NCBI RefSeq assembly: GCF_963576675.1
Contig: NC_088918.1
Location: 48,207,501-48,271,500 of the forward strand
DNA length: 64,000 nt
Reading direction: 5' to 3'
From: Euphorbia lathyris
Lineage: Eukaryota; Streptophyta; Magnoliopsida; Malpighiales; Euphorbiaceae
The notes below the pieces were generated by a model. It was not told the DNA's origin. It did no database searches and saw only the letters and a list, made by a program, of their open reading frames with translations. Within the stretch, counting starts at the first letter, position 1. The number at the start of each line of letters is the position of its first letter. Made by a program: the position numbers and the translations under genes. Shown piece after piece: positions 34,498 to 45,573 of this stretch.

Positions 34498-36296
34498 AGG
34501 CCTCGTCCAGACACTATCAGAGATGGGATAAATGATTCATGCATCCAACATCTTGATCACCTCTTTCCGCACAACCTCCTTCATGTGGGGATTCAGTCTA
34601 TACTGTGGCTGGACAGACGGCTTATGATCTTTCTCCATCATAATTCTATGAACGCAGACTCTTGGACTAATACCATTGATATCATCAATTTTCCACGCAA
34701 TAGCATCCATGTTTCTTCTTAATACCTCCATGAGTTGAGCTTTCTGCTCAAGGGTTAGCTTTGAAGATATAATCACCGGGCTTCCGTTAGGTGGTTCAAG
34801 GAACGCATACTCTAGGTGTGATGGTAAAGGTTTTAGTTCGGGTTTAGTCAATGGCACAGTGGGTATCTTAGGCGGTTCTTGATGAGTAGGGACGGTGGGA
34901 TCAGGAGGAAGCATTGACAAATTGGTTTCAATGGAACATCCTGTTCCTTCACATAAATTCACTTCTTCTCCCAAGAGAGCCTCTAGAGTGTCCTGTCCCT
35001 GTTCATATGAAGTAGAAAGACTTTGGAAATCATCTAAAAAACAACATGTGTCATCACTAGTGTTAGCTCGTCTCATAGCCTTATTCATTTTGAAAATGAT
35101 TTCCTCCCCATTAATTCTTAAAAATAGTTGTCCCTCTCCTACATCAATCAATGCTTTACCCGTTGCTAAGAACGGTCTACCCAAGATAATAGGAATATGC
35201 AGGTCCTCATCTATATCCATTATGATGAAATCAACAGGCAGTATGAATTTTCCTACTTTAACCAACACATCTTCCACTACTCCCCTAGGGTAACATACCG
35301 ACTTGTCAGCCAACTGAATGGACATTCTGGTTGGTTGTGGTTCTCCTAGTCCTAGCTTAGCATACACAGAATATGGCATAAGGTTTATGCTAGCTCCTAG
35401 GCCACATAGTGCATTTTCAATATTTAACTTGCCAATTGAACAGGGAATAGAAAAACTCCCTGGATCCTTCAGCTTTTTCGGAAGCTGCTGCTTGTTCTGG
35501 AGTATTGAAGAACAGTCCCTATTTAGTTGGATCATCGAGATGTTTTCCAACTTCTTCTTGTTTGACAAGATATCTTTTAAGAACTTCACATATGTGGGCA
35601 TCTGAGTAAGTGCTTCCACGAAGGGAATGTTGATATGCAACTTCCTCAAGGTGTCTAGTACTTTTGAATTTTGCTCTTCAAGCTTCTTGTTTATCAGCCT
35701 AGCCGGATAAGGTACAAGTGGCACATAGGGCGGAGGTTGTACCTTTTTCCTTATTCCTCCTGGTCTTGATCAACGGTCAATTCTACCCCGACGGGTTCTT
35801 CTTGACTAGGAACAACTTGTTTCTTCTCTTCTTCAATATTTTGAGAGGTACCTACACACTCAACATTTTCATCAGTAGGAAAAGGAGGGTGAGTTTTCTT
35901 ACCAGATCTCAGAGTGATGGCCATGACATCTCCTTTGGGGTTTGGTTCGGCGTTGCTTGGCATTATCCCTTTTCCTTTGGACGAAGATGCAGCAAGTTGA
36001 TGGACCTGTGTCTCCAGATTTTTAATTGACGCTTGTGTCTGCTTCATGAATTGCATCATCATGGTCTTCATGTCCGGTTCTATATCTTCCTTTGGTGGAA
36101 CATGCTGTTTGTAATGTTGTTGAGGTTGCCTCTGGTATTGTCCTCCTTGTTGCTACTGATACATTGGTTGTTCTTGATTCGACTGCCCGATCCATCCGAA
36201 GTTCGGATGATTTCTTGTGGCTGGGTTGTAGGTACTTGAGTATGGGTTTGGTGGGTTCCTTTGATTATATCCAGCATAATCACATTGCTCCTGCTA
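34498..36296 (-). pseudogene. Athila-type gag C-terminus and protease, catalytic Asp lost
   Basis: Gag remains as EQCDYAGYNQRNPPNPYS (near 36290) through VMAITLRSGK (near 35910), with a TAG at 36154-36156 and a frameshift near 35745. The protease reads ALCGLGASINLMP, where the family has DLGAS; the codon at 35401-35403 is GGC, so the catalytic Asp is Gly. It is followed by IPIILGRPFLATG. The RT N-terminus follows, with a TGA at 34537-34539. The gag N-terminus, primer site and 5' LTR are missing; the sequence changes abruptly at about 36296. Confidence 0.85.
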
Positions 36297-38326
36297 TCGT
36301 ATCCTCCATAAGACAAGTGCTAAAGTTGAGAAGGCTTTTAATGAAGGGGAGACACTGGCAGCTAAGAGAGCTAGATTTGAGAGTCAGGGAGAGTAGGGTC
36401 GATCGACCAAGAAAAGTGGATCACAGTGCTTCTCTAGTGGAAGGGGCAGTTTTTCACAGAGTGGTAGTAGCTATCAAGGAGGAGGTAGATTTGGGGGTAG
36501 CAGATCAGTGAATTCTGGCCAAGTTTCAGGTGGACAGAGCACTTATAGCTCACCATCTGTGGGGAGCAATAGAGAGCCTGGTAGTGGATTAGGGAGTGGT
36601 TTTAGAGGAGGTACAAGATCATATTATGTTCATGCATGTGCAATATGTGGACGACATAATATAGGAGAGTGTTGGGAGCTTCAAAAGATCACTTGTTTTG
36701 GGTGTGGCGAGTTAGGCCATTATAAAAACAAGTGCCCATATGTCATAGGGACTGGTGGTGTGACTTCATCTGGAATAGCAGGTCGAGGCAACATAGTTGA
36801 CAACATAGTTGGTGCTGGAAGAGGCCGAGGTAGAGGTCGTGGATCCAATGATGGTGGTGGAAAAAATGGTGTGGCAGGCATTCAGGCTCAGACATAAGGT
36901 ACCCTGAGAGCATTCAAGATGACTAGAAATGAAGCGGCCATTTCACTTGATGTGATATCTGGTACCATTACTATCTTTGATACTCCTGCTTTTGTATTGA
37001 TAGATTCTGGGTCAACCCATTTATACATAACATCTATTTTTACTTTGAAAGTGTTTGGGAAAGTAGAGCCTCTAGGTTATGATTTGAGGTACAAATGCCA
37101 ACTGGGGATAGTGTAGTAGTGAGTAAGGTTGTAAAAGATTGTCCTATAAGAGTGAGTGAGAGAGAATTTCCAGCTAATTTAACTGTTTTAGATTTTAATG
37201 AGTTTGATGTGATCTTGGGTATGGATTAACTTTCACAATATAAGGCAGTAGTAGACTGCTATTCAAAAGAGGTAACATTGGGTACCGATGAGGGTAACAG
37301 GGTACTATTTGTAGGAGAAAGGTCAATAGTGCCTTCATATTTACTGTCAGCAGTTCAGGCTTTTAGGTGGATTAGAGAGGGGAGTGAAGCCTTCTTAGCA
37401 CACATTATCAATACAAGTGTTGAGGATACGAAATTAGAAGTTATCCCTGTAGTGAGGGAGTTTCCAGAGGTATTCTTAGATGATCTTCCTGGATTACCAC
37501 CTAATAGGGAGGTTGACTTCCCCATTGAGACCATACCGGGGTTCCTCCTATATCCATTGCACCATATCGAATGGCACCGGTGGAGTTACAAGAGTTGAAG
37601 AAGCAATTAGAGGAGCTATTGCAGAAAGGATTTGTGAGACCTAGCACTTCACCTTGGGGTGCACCGATCTTGTTTGTTAAGAAGAAGGATGGAAGCATGA
37701 GGTTATGCATTGACTATATGCAGCTAAACCGGGGTAACAATTAAAAACAAGTATCCTTTGCCCCAAATAGATGACCTTCTGGATTAGTTGAAGGGTGCTC
37801 GCTACTTCTCTAAGATTGACCTGAGATCAGGCTATTGGTAGCTGAGAGTGGCAGATTCTGATATTCTAAAAACTGCTTTTCGCACGAGGTACGGTCACTT
37901 TGAATTTCTTGTAATGCCATTTGGACTTACAAATGCTCCTGCAGCTTTTATGGCAATGATGAATAGGACCTTTCAGCCATACTTAGACCAGTTTGTTGTC
38001 GTTTTCATTGATGATATACTGGTTTACTTGCGAACGACAGAAGAACATGAGCATCATTTGAGGATAGTGTTGCAAATCCTAAAAGAACAACAAATGTATG
38101 CAAAACTGAGTAAGTGTGAATTTTGGATGGAGCAGGTAGTGTTCTTAGGCCATGTGGTATCCGGTGAAGGTGTTAGGCCTGATCCCTCTAAGGTAAAGGC
38201 AGTTATGGAGTGGGAAGCACCAAAGAATGTGACAAAGGTGAGAAGTTTTCTTGGTTTGGCTGGTTACTATAGAAGGTTTGTGGAAGGTTTTTCATTAATT
38301 GCGGCACCTTTAACTAAACTGCTTTC
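36297..38326 (+). pseudogene. Chromovirus-type gag-pol fragment
   Basis: It begins inside gag (ETLAAKRARFES) and holds a CCHC knuckle (CFGCGELGHYKNKC, 36697-36738), a protease start (FVLIDSGSTHLYI near 36990), the linker PEVFLDDLPGLPPNREVDFP (37465 on) and an RT with [12 protein letters not shown] and VFIDDILVY (near 38005). It ends in the RT thumb/RNase H connection ([16 protein letters not shown]). Several stops and shifts are present, for example near 36396, 36895 and 37227. The wording fits the chromovirus branch. No LTR is attached. Confidence 0.85.
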
Positions 38327-38899
38327 ACTACTAAAATCGCCTAAAAGATCGGGATCTAACACTTTTCCGGTGAAAATATCCGCTCCGGTCACCGCACTTT
38401 TCAGTCAGAAAAATATCAATAGTGGTCTCAAAATGTTCCTCATGAAACAAGAAATTTAATGGTATAATTTTGGTTTTAAAGGGTGATCAAACTATGGAGT
38501 TGTGAATGAAAATAGAAAGGAAGAAAATAGAAAAGTTTTGCTGAAAACGGAACAAAGTCTGAAAACAAAAGGTGAAGAACTGCTAACCCCCACCTCCTGC
38601 TAAAATAATACTAAACCTAATACTTTTATTTTTATAATAAAAAAATATATAATACTAATACAAATATGTATATAATAATAAATAATGTTTCAAAACAAAT
38701 AATAATAAATATATGTAGTTTTAATAATAATAATAATGATAATAATATTATGTATATTATTATATATAATAATAATAACATAATAGTAAAGGAAATATAT
38801 ATAAATTATATTATTAAGAATAATAACAGTATAATCTTTAAAAGCAGTTTTATTGTTTTTAATATAATTATAATATCTTTATAAAATTACGGATGTTAC
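38327..38899 (-). mobile_element. LTR-like fragment
   Basis: On the minus strand it starts TGTAACATCCGTAATTTTAT, a common form for chromovirus LTR starts. It runs through an AT-rich part into a leader-like stretch with CACCGGAAAA. The left end (CACTACTAAAATCGCC at 38327) is where the chromovirus pol stops, and no LTR end is recognisable there. It abuts the L1 LINE at 38900. Confidence 0.35.
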
Positions 38900-40910
38900 A
38901 CACTTAGATTCTCACCACAAATGATGAACAAATAAGGAGATAGTGGGTCTCCTTGACGAACTCCTTTAAAGGGGATGATAGGACAAAGTTCTTGTCCATC
39001 AACTATAATATGCTAATCAATCGTTGTTATACAACCTATGATTATATTAATCCACCTCTCACTAAAACCAAACCGCTGAAAAATAGATTTGATAAAGCCC
39101 TATTCTAGCCGGTCGTATGCTTTACTCATGTTGATATTGAAGCAACGAACCCCTCTTTCCCTTGTATTTTTCTTCTCAAAAAGTGTGTTGTTTCGAACGG
39201 AATTAAAATGTTATCTGTTATCATTCTCCCAAGCATAAATACATTTTGAGACTCTAAAACCAACGCATTAAGTAACGGTTTTAATCTATTAGCAATTACG
39301 TTTGCTAAGATCTTATAAGCTACATTACATAGTGATATGGGTTTAAGGTCCCCCATAACCTTAGGCTGATTTTTCTTTAGTATGAGTACAATACTAGTAC
39401 TATTTGGTCCTTGAGGAAGGTAACCTGATTAAAAAAATCCTTGCATATTTTTACCACATCCATACCTACCAGAGACCAATAAGATCGGAAAAATGTTGGA
39501 TTCATTCCATCCGGCCCCCACGCCTTATCAACATCCATGTTAAAAGCTGCTTTCTTTAACAGTAATTTCTTCTATAAAGCTTCTCATTCTACTTAAGTAA
39601 AATAGCTGGATTTATGCACTCAATAGTTTCAGGGGAGGAAGAATTTGAAGACTGAAACATCTCCTTAAAACAGTGTATCATAACGTCCCCCAAATCCCCA
39701 TCCCAGTCATGCCACTGACCATTAGACCCATGAGGACTCTCAGTTTTGTTACATTTTTTCCTACCTGAAGCAAAAGAATGAAAATATCTTGTATTTGCAT
39801 CTCCAGATTTAAGCTAGTGGGCTTTTGCATGTTGTTTTCAGGAAATTTTCCTAGACCCAAACAACTTAAAATAACGAACCTCCATTTTCTTGAACAAACC
39901 CACACCTCCATTGCCCCTCTGATTACGCAGAAAATTCAACTCATGCTTAGTTACTGTAGTTTCTTTTTTTAATCATGGAAATATAATCTTCTCCCTAATT
40001 TGAGAGAGCTCACCCATACTCACGTATGTTAGTTTGTAAATCTACAAAAGAACTGTCCTTCCAAACTTTTTCAATAATTAAATGACATTCATTCTCCTTC
40101 AACCAAACATTTTCAAAGCAAAAACGTTTGACCTAGACTTTACGTTTTCTCGGGTGTAAGGACAAAAGAAGAGGAAGATGGTCAGATGAACTATATAGTA
40201 TAACACGTACATGAGCTTGTGGAAATTTGTCCAGCCAAGAAATTATGGTCATCCCCCCCTCTCAAGGTGTTCCTCCGCCCAATCAGTTGTATCATGACCA
40301 TGCTCCCATGTAAAGAACGGACCAAAAAAACCCAGATCAACCAAACGACATTCCTCAATTGCTTGTTTAAACCTCAAGTACATTTTAGGAGGGTGAGGAT
40401 TAATACCCCTTTTTTCATCAGGACCTACTAGGTCATTAAAATCACCCATGCAACACCAGGGATCATCTGATAGAGAAGTAAGATCACGAAGAATATTTTC
40501 AGGACTCTTGTCTGCTAGATCTGTCTAGATTACCATAGTAACCAGTAAATCTCCAATGCTCCACAGACCCAAGGAAAATATTAGCATCAATATAATATTT
40601 ACTAAAGTTTAATATTTGGACCATCCTGCCACAACAAGCCCATGCCACCGTTTCTACCTATGCAGTCCACACTTAAGCAACCAGCGAAGCCCAACTTCTT
40701 TTTTAAGATTTTTAATTTGCTTTATTTAATTTTTGTTTCACCAAGAAAAATTAAATTAGGCTTATAACTATGGGCTAAATCCAGGATCATCTTAATTGCC
40801 CATGTGTTGCACATCCCACGACAGTTCCAAGCTAATAGACTCATGAGATTGGCGGGCCTGTCTTGCAGGTTCTGTCGGAGGCACGTTTTTTGAAAATGGG
40901 TTAGAGTCAT
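38900..40910 (-). pseudogene. LINE ORF2: endonuclease and partial reverse transcriptase
   Basis: It starts MSLLAWNCRGM (about 40843; the standard start of plant L1 endonucleases) and continues with FLGETKIK and, near 40449, MGDFNDLVG. The RT shows LKPISLCNVAYKILANVIANR near 39340, SQNVFMLGRMITDN and finally GVRQGDPLSPYLF near 38960. Many stops and shifts break the frame. The sequence ends before the catalytic FADD motif. Confidence 0.8.
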
Positions 40911-41036
40911 TTTTTTGTTTATGATACCGGGCTCAACTCCTCATAGCCCATCAACTCTTCTCCTTTTAGGATTAGTGATTATAATCAGTTCATTTTGAAT
41001 TAGTGAGCCCGCTTGTTCCTTGTCTTGTAACGTATC

Positions 41037-41610
41037 GTTAATCTATATATAATATAAAACAGTAACGATTGAGCTGAGATGTCAACTCCTCGATTTTGGA
41101 TTAAAAATAATATTCTTTTTGAAATCAATAATCATATTCTTTATTAATTTTTATAATTATCCGTTTTTGCTAACATTATGAAAAAAATATTTACTTTCTC
41201 TGTGAAACTAAGTTGGTACCATCATTTTGAATTTATTACTTATCCATTATTATTGATAAAAAATTATCATTCTATTGGCTAATGAATCTGTAACTAAATT
41301 CCACAAATTTATCCTTCTCTCAGTTAATCTATATATAATATAAAATAGTAACGATTGAGCTGAGATGTCAACTCCTCGATTTTGTTGATTAAAAATAATA
41401 TTCTTTTTGAAATCAATAATCATATTCTTTATTAATTTTTATAATTATCCGTTTTTGCTAACATTATGAAAAAAATATTTACTTTCTCTGTGAAACTAAG
41501 TTGGTACCATCATTTTGAATTTATTACTTATCCATTATTATTGATAAAAAAATTATCATTCTATTGGCTAATGGATCTGTAACTAAATTCCACAAATTTA
41601 TCCTTCTCTC
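41037..41610 (+). repeat. 286-bp tandem duplication of the Helitron 5' end
   Basis: The copies begin GTTAATCTATATATAATATA at 41037 and 41323 and are nearly identical; the few differences include ACAG/ATAG, TTTTGGA/TTTTGTTGA and one extra A. The second copy fades out at about 41610 (TCTCAGCTAATGG). Confidence 0.95.
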
Positions 41611-41849
41611 AGCTAATGGATTTACTTTCTTCCATTATTATTAGTTATGGATTTTCTTCTATTTTAGATTAAAAATATTTGCATGGGTTAACTGAAATGA
41701 TATATCCAAATATTTTAGATATGTTATTCTCACTGGATACTAATCTGAAAGTTTTGAAGATGAGCATGGACTTCTTAAATGAAAACGACTGAGTAAGAAA
41801 TCAACTTCCAAAATACTCCCATTTATGCTCTACAGTTTCTTTATAGTTT

Positions 41850-42045
41850 GGTTTTGGTTATCATTTTGAGTTTATGTAGTTGTTTTTTTATTCTTTCGTA
41901 GATTATGGATATTTCTACAGTTTTCTCTTTGAAGTCTACAAAAAAAAAGGTATGTTTTGGTTATCACTTTGAGTTTATATGGTTGTTTTTTATTCTTTTG
42001 TAGGTTCTTGATGTTCCGGCAGTTTTCTCTTTGAAATCTACAAAG
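41850..42045. repeat. Internal direct duplication of about 100 bp in the Helitron
   Basis: The block GTTTTGGTTATCA(T/C)TTTGAG through ACAGTTTTCTCTTTGAAGTC occurs twice (about 41851-41942 and 41957-42042) with scattered differences. It holds no gene. The region from 41611 to 42830 is otherwise AT-rich and unassigned. Confidence 0.8.
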
Positions 42046-42832
42046 AAAGGTACATTTTTGGGATGTTTATAGATTTCTCAATGCATACATAGGAAATGCT
42101 ATAAAAACATAAAATTGGGATTAGGCTAATTCAACTAAAGTTTCTTCATTTTATCGTAAACCTGATTTTTTATTTTTCCATTGTTTCGGCCGTTCAATTT
42201 CTGTTTTACTAGATTTGTAACTTGGATTTACATTTAGAATGATAAGCTATATTTTAGATATTTCTGAAAAAAAAATAGTTTGTAAACAATGGTTAATATT
42301 ATACAAGTTATTCTTATCATAAGAAGGTTCATTGTTTAAAAAAAAAATCATCCTGTTGTGTCATGGAAAATACTTTTCTGGTATGTTTGAATTTGTTGTG
42401 GTTCTTAAATCAACAACGTTCTTAAGCTTTGAAGTTAATCTTTATAAATATATTCTGGCTAAGTTTAATACTTATAAAAAAAGAGAAACATGTTTCATGT
42501 TTTTTTATAAAATATTGTTTACGATGTCTATCTACATTTTATTGTACTACACTGATATTTTTTTTTTCTTTTTACATTTCCATCTCCTGTGTATGTGTTT
42601 AGATTGTTATGGATGTCTAAATTAATAAATTATAATATTTAAAGAAAATAACAAAATGAAGTATTAAAAGTATATATCATCGATTTTAATTAATAAATTT
42701 TTATATGTTTAAAAAGGAATCTATATGTACATGGCACGTTTAAAGCTATAAAAAAATGACACTAAAGATACATGATTATATATTGAATTTGCAAATTCTA
42801 TCATATTTACGTGGCATTACACTCATTTTGGT

Positions 42833-43181
42833 CTCAAACTAAAACTTCAAAGTCAATTAGTACCCTAAACTATGAAAATAATCAATTAGGCCGTTGAACT
42901 AAGAAAAATCATCAATTGAGCTCATATCTTATCCTAAAATAAAAAACTGTGAATATTTGATATAGACTATAATAACCTCATTTGGTTCAAAACGAGTTTG
43001 GGGAAGAGGGTCTGAAATTCTTCAACCGAATGATTTTCGATGAGACCTCAATTGATGATTTTTATTTAGAATGGGAACTTGATTGATGATTTTTTATTAG
43101 TTCAAGGATTTGATTGACGATTTTAATAGTTTAAGGTCTAATTGACTTTGAAACTTTAGTTTAGGGAGCCAAATGGATGTT
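42833..43181. mobile_element. MITE with long terminal inverted repeats
   Basis: The left arm CATTTTGGTCTCAAACTAAA, continuing for about 110 bp, is mirrored by the right arm ending CTTTAGTTTAGGGAGCCAAATG. The arms share AACTTCAAAGTCAATTAG and ATCATCAATTGAG. The flanks (GGCATTAC and GGATGTTAC) are only loosely alike, so the direct repeat is uncertain. It resembles MULE-type MITEs. Confidence 0.6.
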
Positions 43182-43250
43182 ACCGCCCCTAAATTACCTC
43201 TTACCGCCCTCATTTGGACAATTTTGCCCTTTTAAAAACAAAAAAAACGC

Positions 43251-43295
43251 CAATTTTGGTCTAGGTGGGTGCCACCCACCTAGACCAAAATTGGA
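43251..43295. repeat. Perfect 20-bp hairpin
   Basis: CCAATTTTGGTCTAGGTGGG is followed by TGCCA and then its exact reverse complement. It lies just outside the MITE and inside the Helitron. Confidence 0.9.
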
Positions 43296-44252
43296 CCTAG
43301 GCACAATCGTAGACTTTTTAGCGACGGAAAATAAAAAATTCTTCAATTTTTTGTGACGATTATGTTCATGATTTTTTTGAGAACAAAATGTAAATTTTAT
43401 CGTTTCCGACTCATAATCATCCATCTTCGGGATTCGGATTGTCGCATATCAATTATTTTCATAATTTCAATTATTATTGTTCGAGTTTGTGATTTTAGAG
43501 AAAGAATTTTTAGTTTTTTATCAAAATTTTGAGAAGGGTAAAAAAGTCCAAATGGGAGCGATAATAGTAATTTGGAGGGCGGTATTGAGGAATTCAATAT
43601 AATAAAGGTCATTGAAGTTTTGGGTCAATTTTAAAAAGGATACATAATTTTATTTTATTTCGATAAAGTCATTTCAATGAAGTCATTGCATTTTATTTTT
43701 TTTAATGAAATCAGGTGATAATAAATTAGAAAGAACTTTGCGATATATAGATTTTCATAAACTCATTTTAACTAATTTAGACAAAAAAAAATTGGTAACA
43801 CTAAATCGGAAAGAATTCTACTACATATAATATAAGTTTCATATGCATGCTTATATTTTTTTAGTGCTACTTTTGAAATTAATTCCAAAGAAGACAATAT
43901 CTTTTTGGCTGTTATGCGATGTCAATAAACAAAAGTCAAGGATAATCATTTTCCCATGTTGATTTATATCTACTCTATCCAGTTTTCAGTCATGGTTAGA
44001 TGCATGTTACAATATCTAGAGTCAAGAGTACAAATGGATTGAAAATTATGTTTTGCAACGATGAAGAAAAATATATAATCATACACAAAATGTAGTATTC
44101 AAAAAGATTTTTAATAATTAACAGTGAATTATTGTAATGAAGTTAGTTAAACTGCAAACTAAATATTAATACATTTTTCCATATTAATTTACTTATAATT
44201 AATATATTTAAAAATATTATATATACCGTGCATCGCAGTTGTGCAAGACTGG

Positions 44253-45195
44253 TTTCATCTATTATCATATCATTATTCCCTAAAATCACTCCATGATTTG
44301 TAGCTTTTTTGACTGTCGACCCCCCACTTTCTGTTTGTGACTGTCCTGTGAGATTTTCGTGTACTGCCTCTACCGGAGCTGAATCACTGCCCATTTTGAA
44401 ACTAGCGTTTGTCACCAGCCACCATGCTCATCTATTGGAAACTCGTCGCCCAGGTTGAGCCAACATGAACGATCCATAGGGTCGTGGCACTATACCATCA
44501 ATCACATAATAAACTTTGGGACAAGAACTTTCAGTGTGATCGAGATAACCGCAAACAAAACAAAAACATTTGATACGTTCATATTTAAAATCAACCCAGA
44601 AACCTTCCTCTATGCCTTTCTTTAACATCATCTTTCTCTTTAAAGATTTTTGAACATCCAAGGAAACTTTTAACCTCATATATTCTCTCTAGATGTCTTG
44701 AAAATTATTAGGATAAAAATTTATGAAAGAACCCAAATAATTCCCAATCGCAATCGCTACCATTTCAAACATAAATCCGTTTGGAAAACTGTATACTTGT
44801 ACTCAGATATCTAAATGAAACAAGGGTACTTCGGTTGGAATATCGTCTTGAGCCAATCTTTTAAAGAGAAGAAGTTTGTTGTCAAATGGCCATGATCTGC
44901 TCTTGTAGATCCTTCTCACACCGACTTCGTGGAAGAATTAAAATAGGAAAAGATTGGAATTTATAGATTTGATATAAACGCGTTTACCTGATTTCCAGAT
45001 TGCAGCCAAAAGGTCTCTCATGGCCTGAAAATCTACTGGTTTATCTCTCAGGAATCAGCCCACTAAGCACCATCGTAGATCCATCTGGTCAGAGCGCTTA
45101 TCTTCTTCTGCCATTGTGATACTGCCTCCTTCCTCATCTTCCAAACTTAGATTTGCACAGAATTGTTTCATACTTTCCCTGTTAGTAGATGCCAT
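44253..45195 (-). pseudogene. LINE ORF1 with DUF4283 and CCHC knuckle, in-frame stops
   Basis: The frame starts MASTNRESMKQFC at about 45195 and reads MDLRWCLVG, then FLRDKPVDFQAMRDLLAAIW, typical of DUF4283 in plant L1 ORF1. It continues to a knuckle CFCFVCGYLDHTESSC (near 44560), followed by YGSFMLAQPGRR. At least four stops are in frame. It ends at the Helitron boundary (MIIDET). Confidence 0.8.
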
Positions 45196-45573
45196 GGTTG
45201 ATTAAAAAAAGGGAAACGAAATCTTGTATGATACATAGATTCAAGCGAGAACGAATTAATTTTGATAGAACGCAATAAATCAAAAACTTGTCAACTAGAC
45301 AAGAGAGAAAAACTTGTCCATAAATTACTAAATATTAATTTATCGATAAATTATTAAAATGTTTATTTATTAATAAATTATAATAAATATTCATTTATTG
45401 TAAAAGTTCATATTGCAATTCAATTGCAAATGTGGGTTACTAAACCCAGCCCCATATTCACACTTCCAGTCCCGAAAAAAGACCTAACCGCCCTTTGAAC
45501 AAAAACTGAAAATTTGAATCCCTCCTAAACTCTCTCAAAGTCATTTTCATCCGAATCAAAGACAACACGTTTG

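Larger units (their letters stand above)
41042..44252 (+). mobile_element. Non-autonomous Helitron, with a duplicated 5' end
   Basis: The left end is A|TCTATATATAATATAAAACAG (41042) and the right end is GTGCATCGCAGTTGTGCA..CTGG|T at 44249-44252, with an imperfect hairpin before it. The 5' TC, 3' CTRR and insertion between A and T are Helitron features, and the terminal words match those I recall for plant Helitrons. No Rep or helicase coding sequence is inside, so it would need help to move. It sits between ORF1 and ORF2 of the LINE. A second copy of the 5' end starts at 41328. Confidence 0.65.
38900..45195 (-). mobile_element. L1-type LINE, 3' end lost, split by a Helitron
   Basis: ORF1 remains are at 45195-44253 and the ORF2 endonuclease and RT remains at 40910-38900. 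They lie in the right order on the minus strand, separated by the Helitron at 41042-44252. Without it, the LINE covers about 3.1 kb. The 3' half of RT and the tail are missing, the reverse of the usual 5' truncation, so a later deletion or rearrangement at 38899 is likely. Confidence 0.75.

Noticed and set aside
38327..38360. CACTA transposon terminus (CACTACTAAAATCGCC)
   Set aside because: No partner TAGTG end and no 3-bp direct repeat were found; kept only as a remark.
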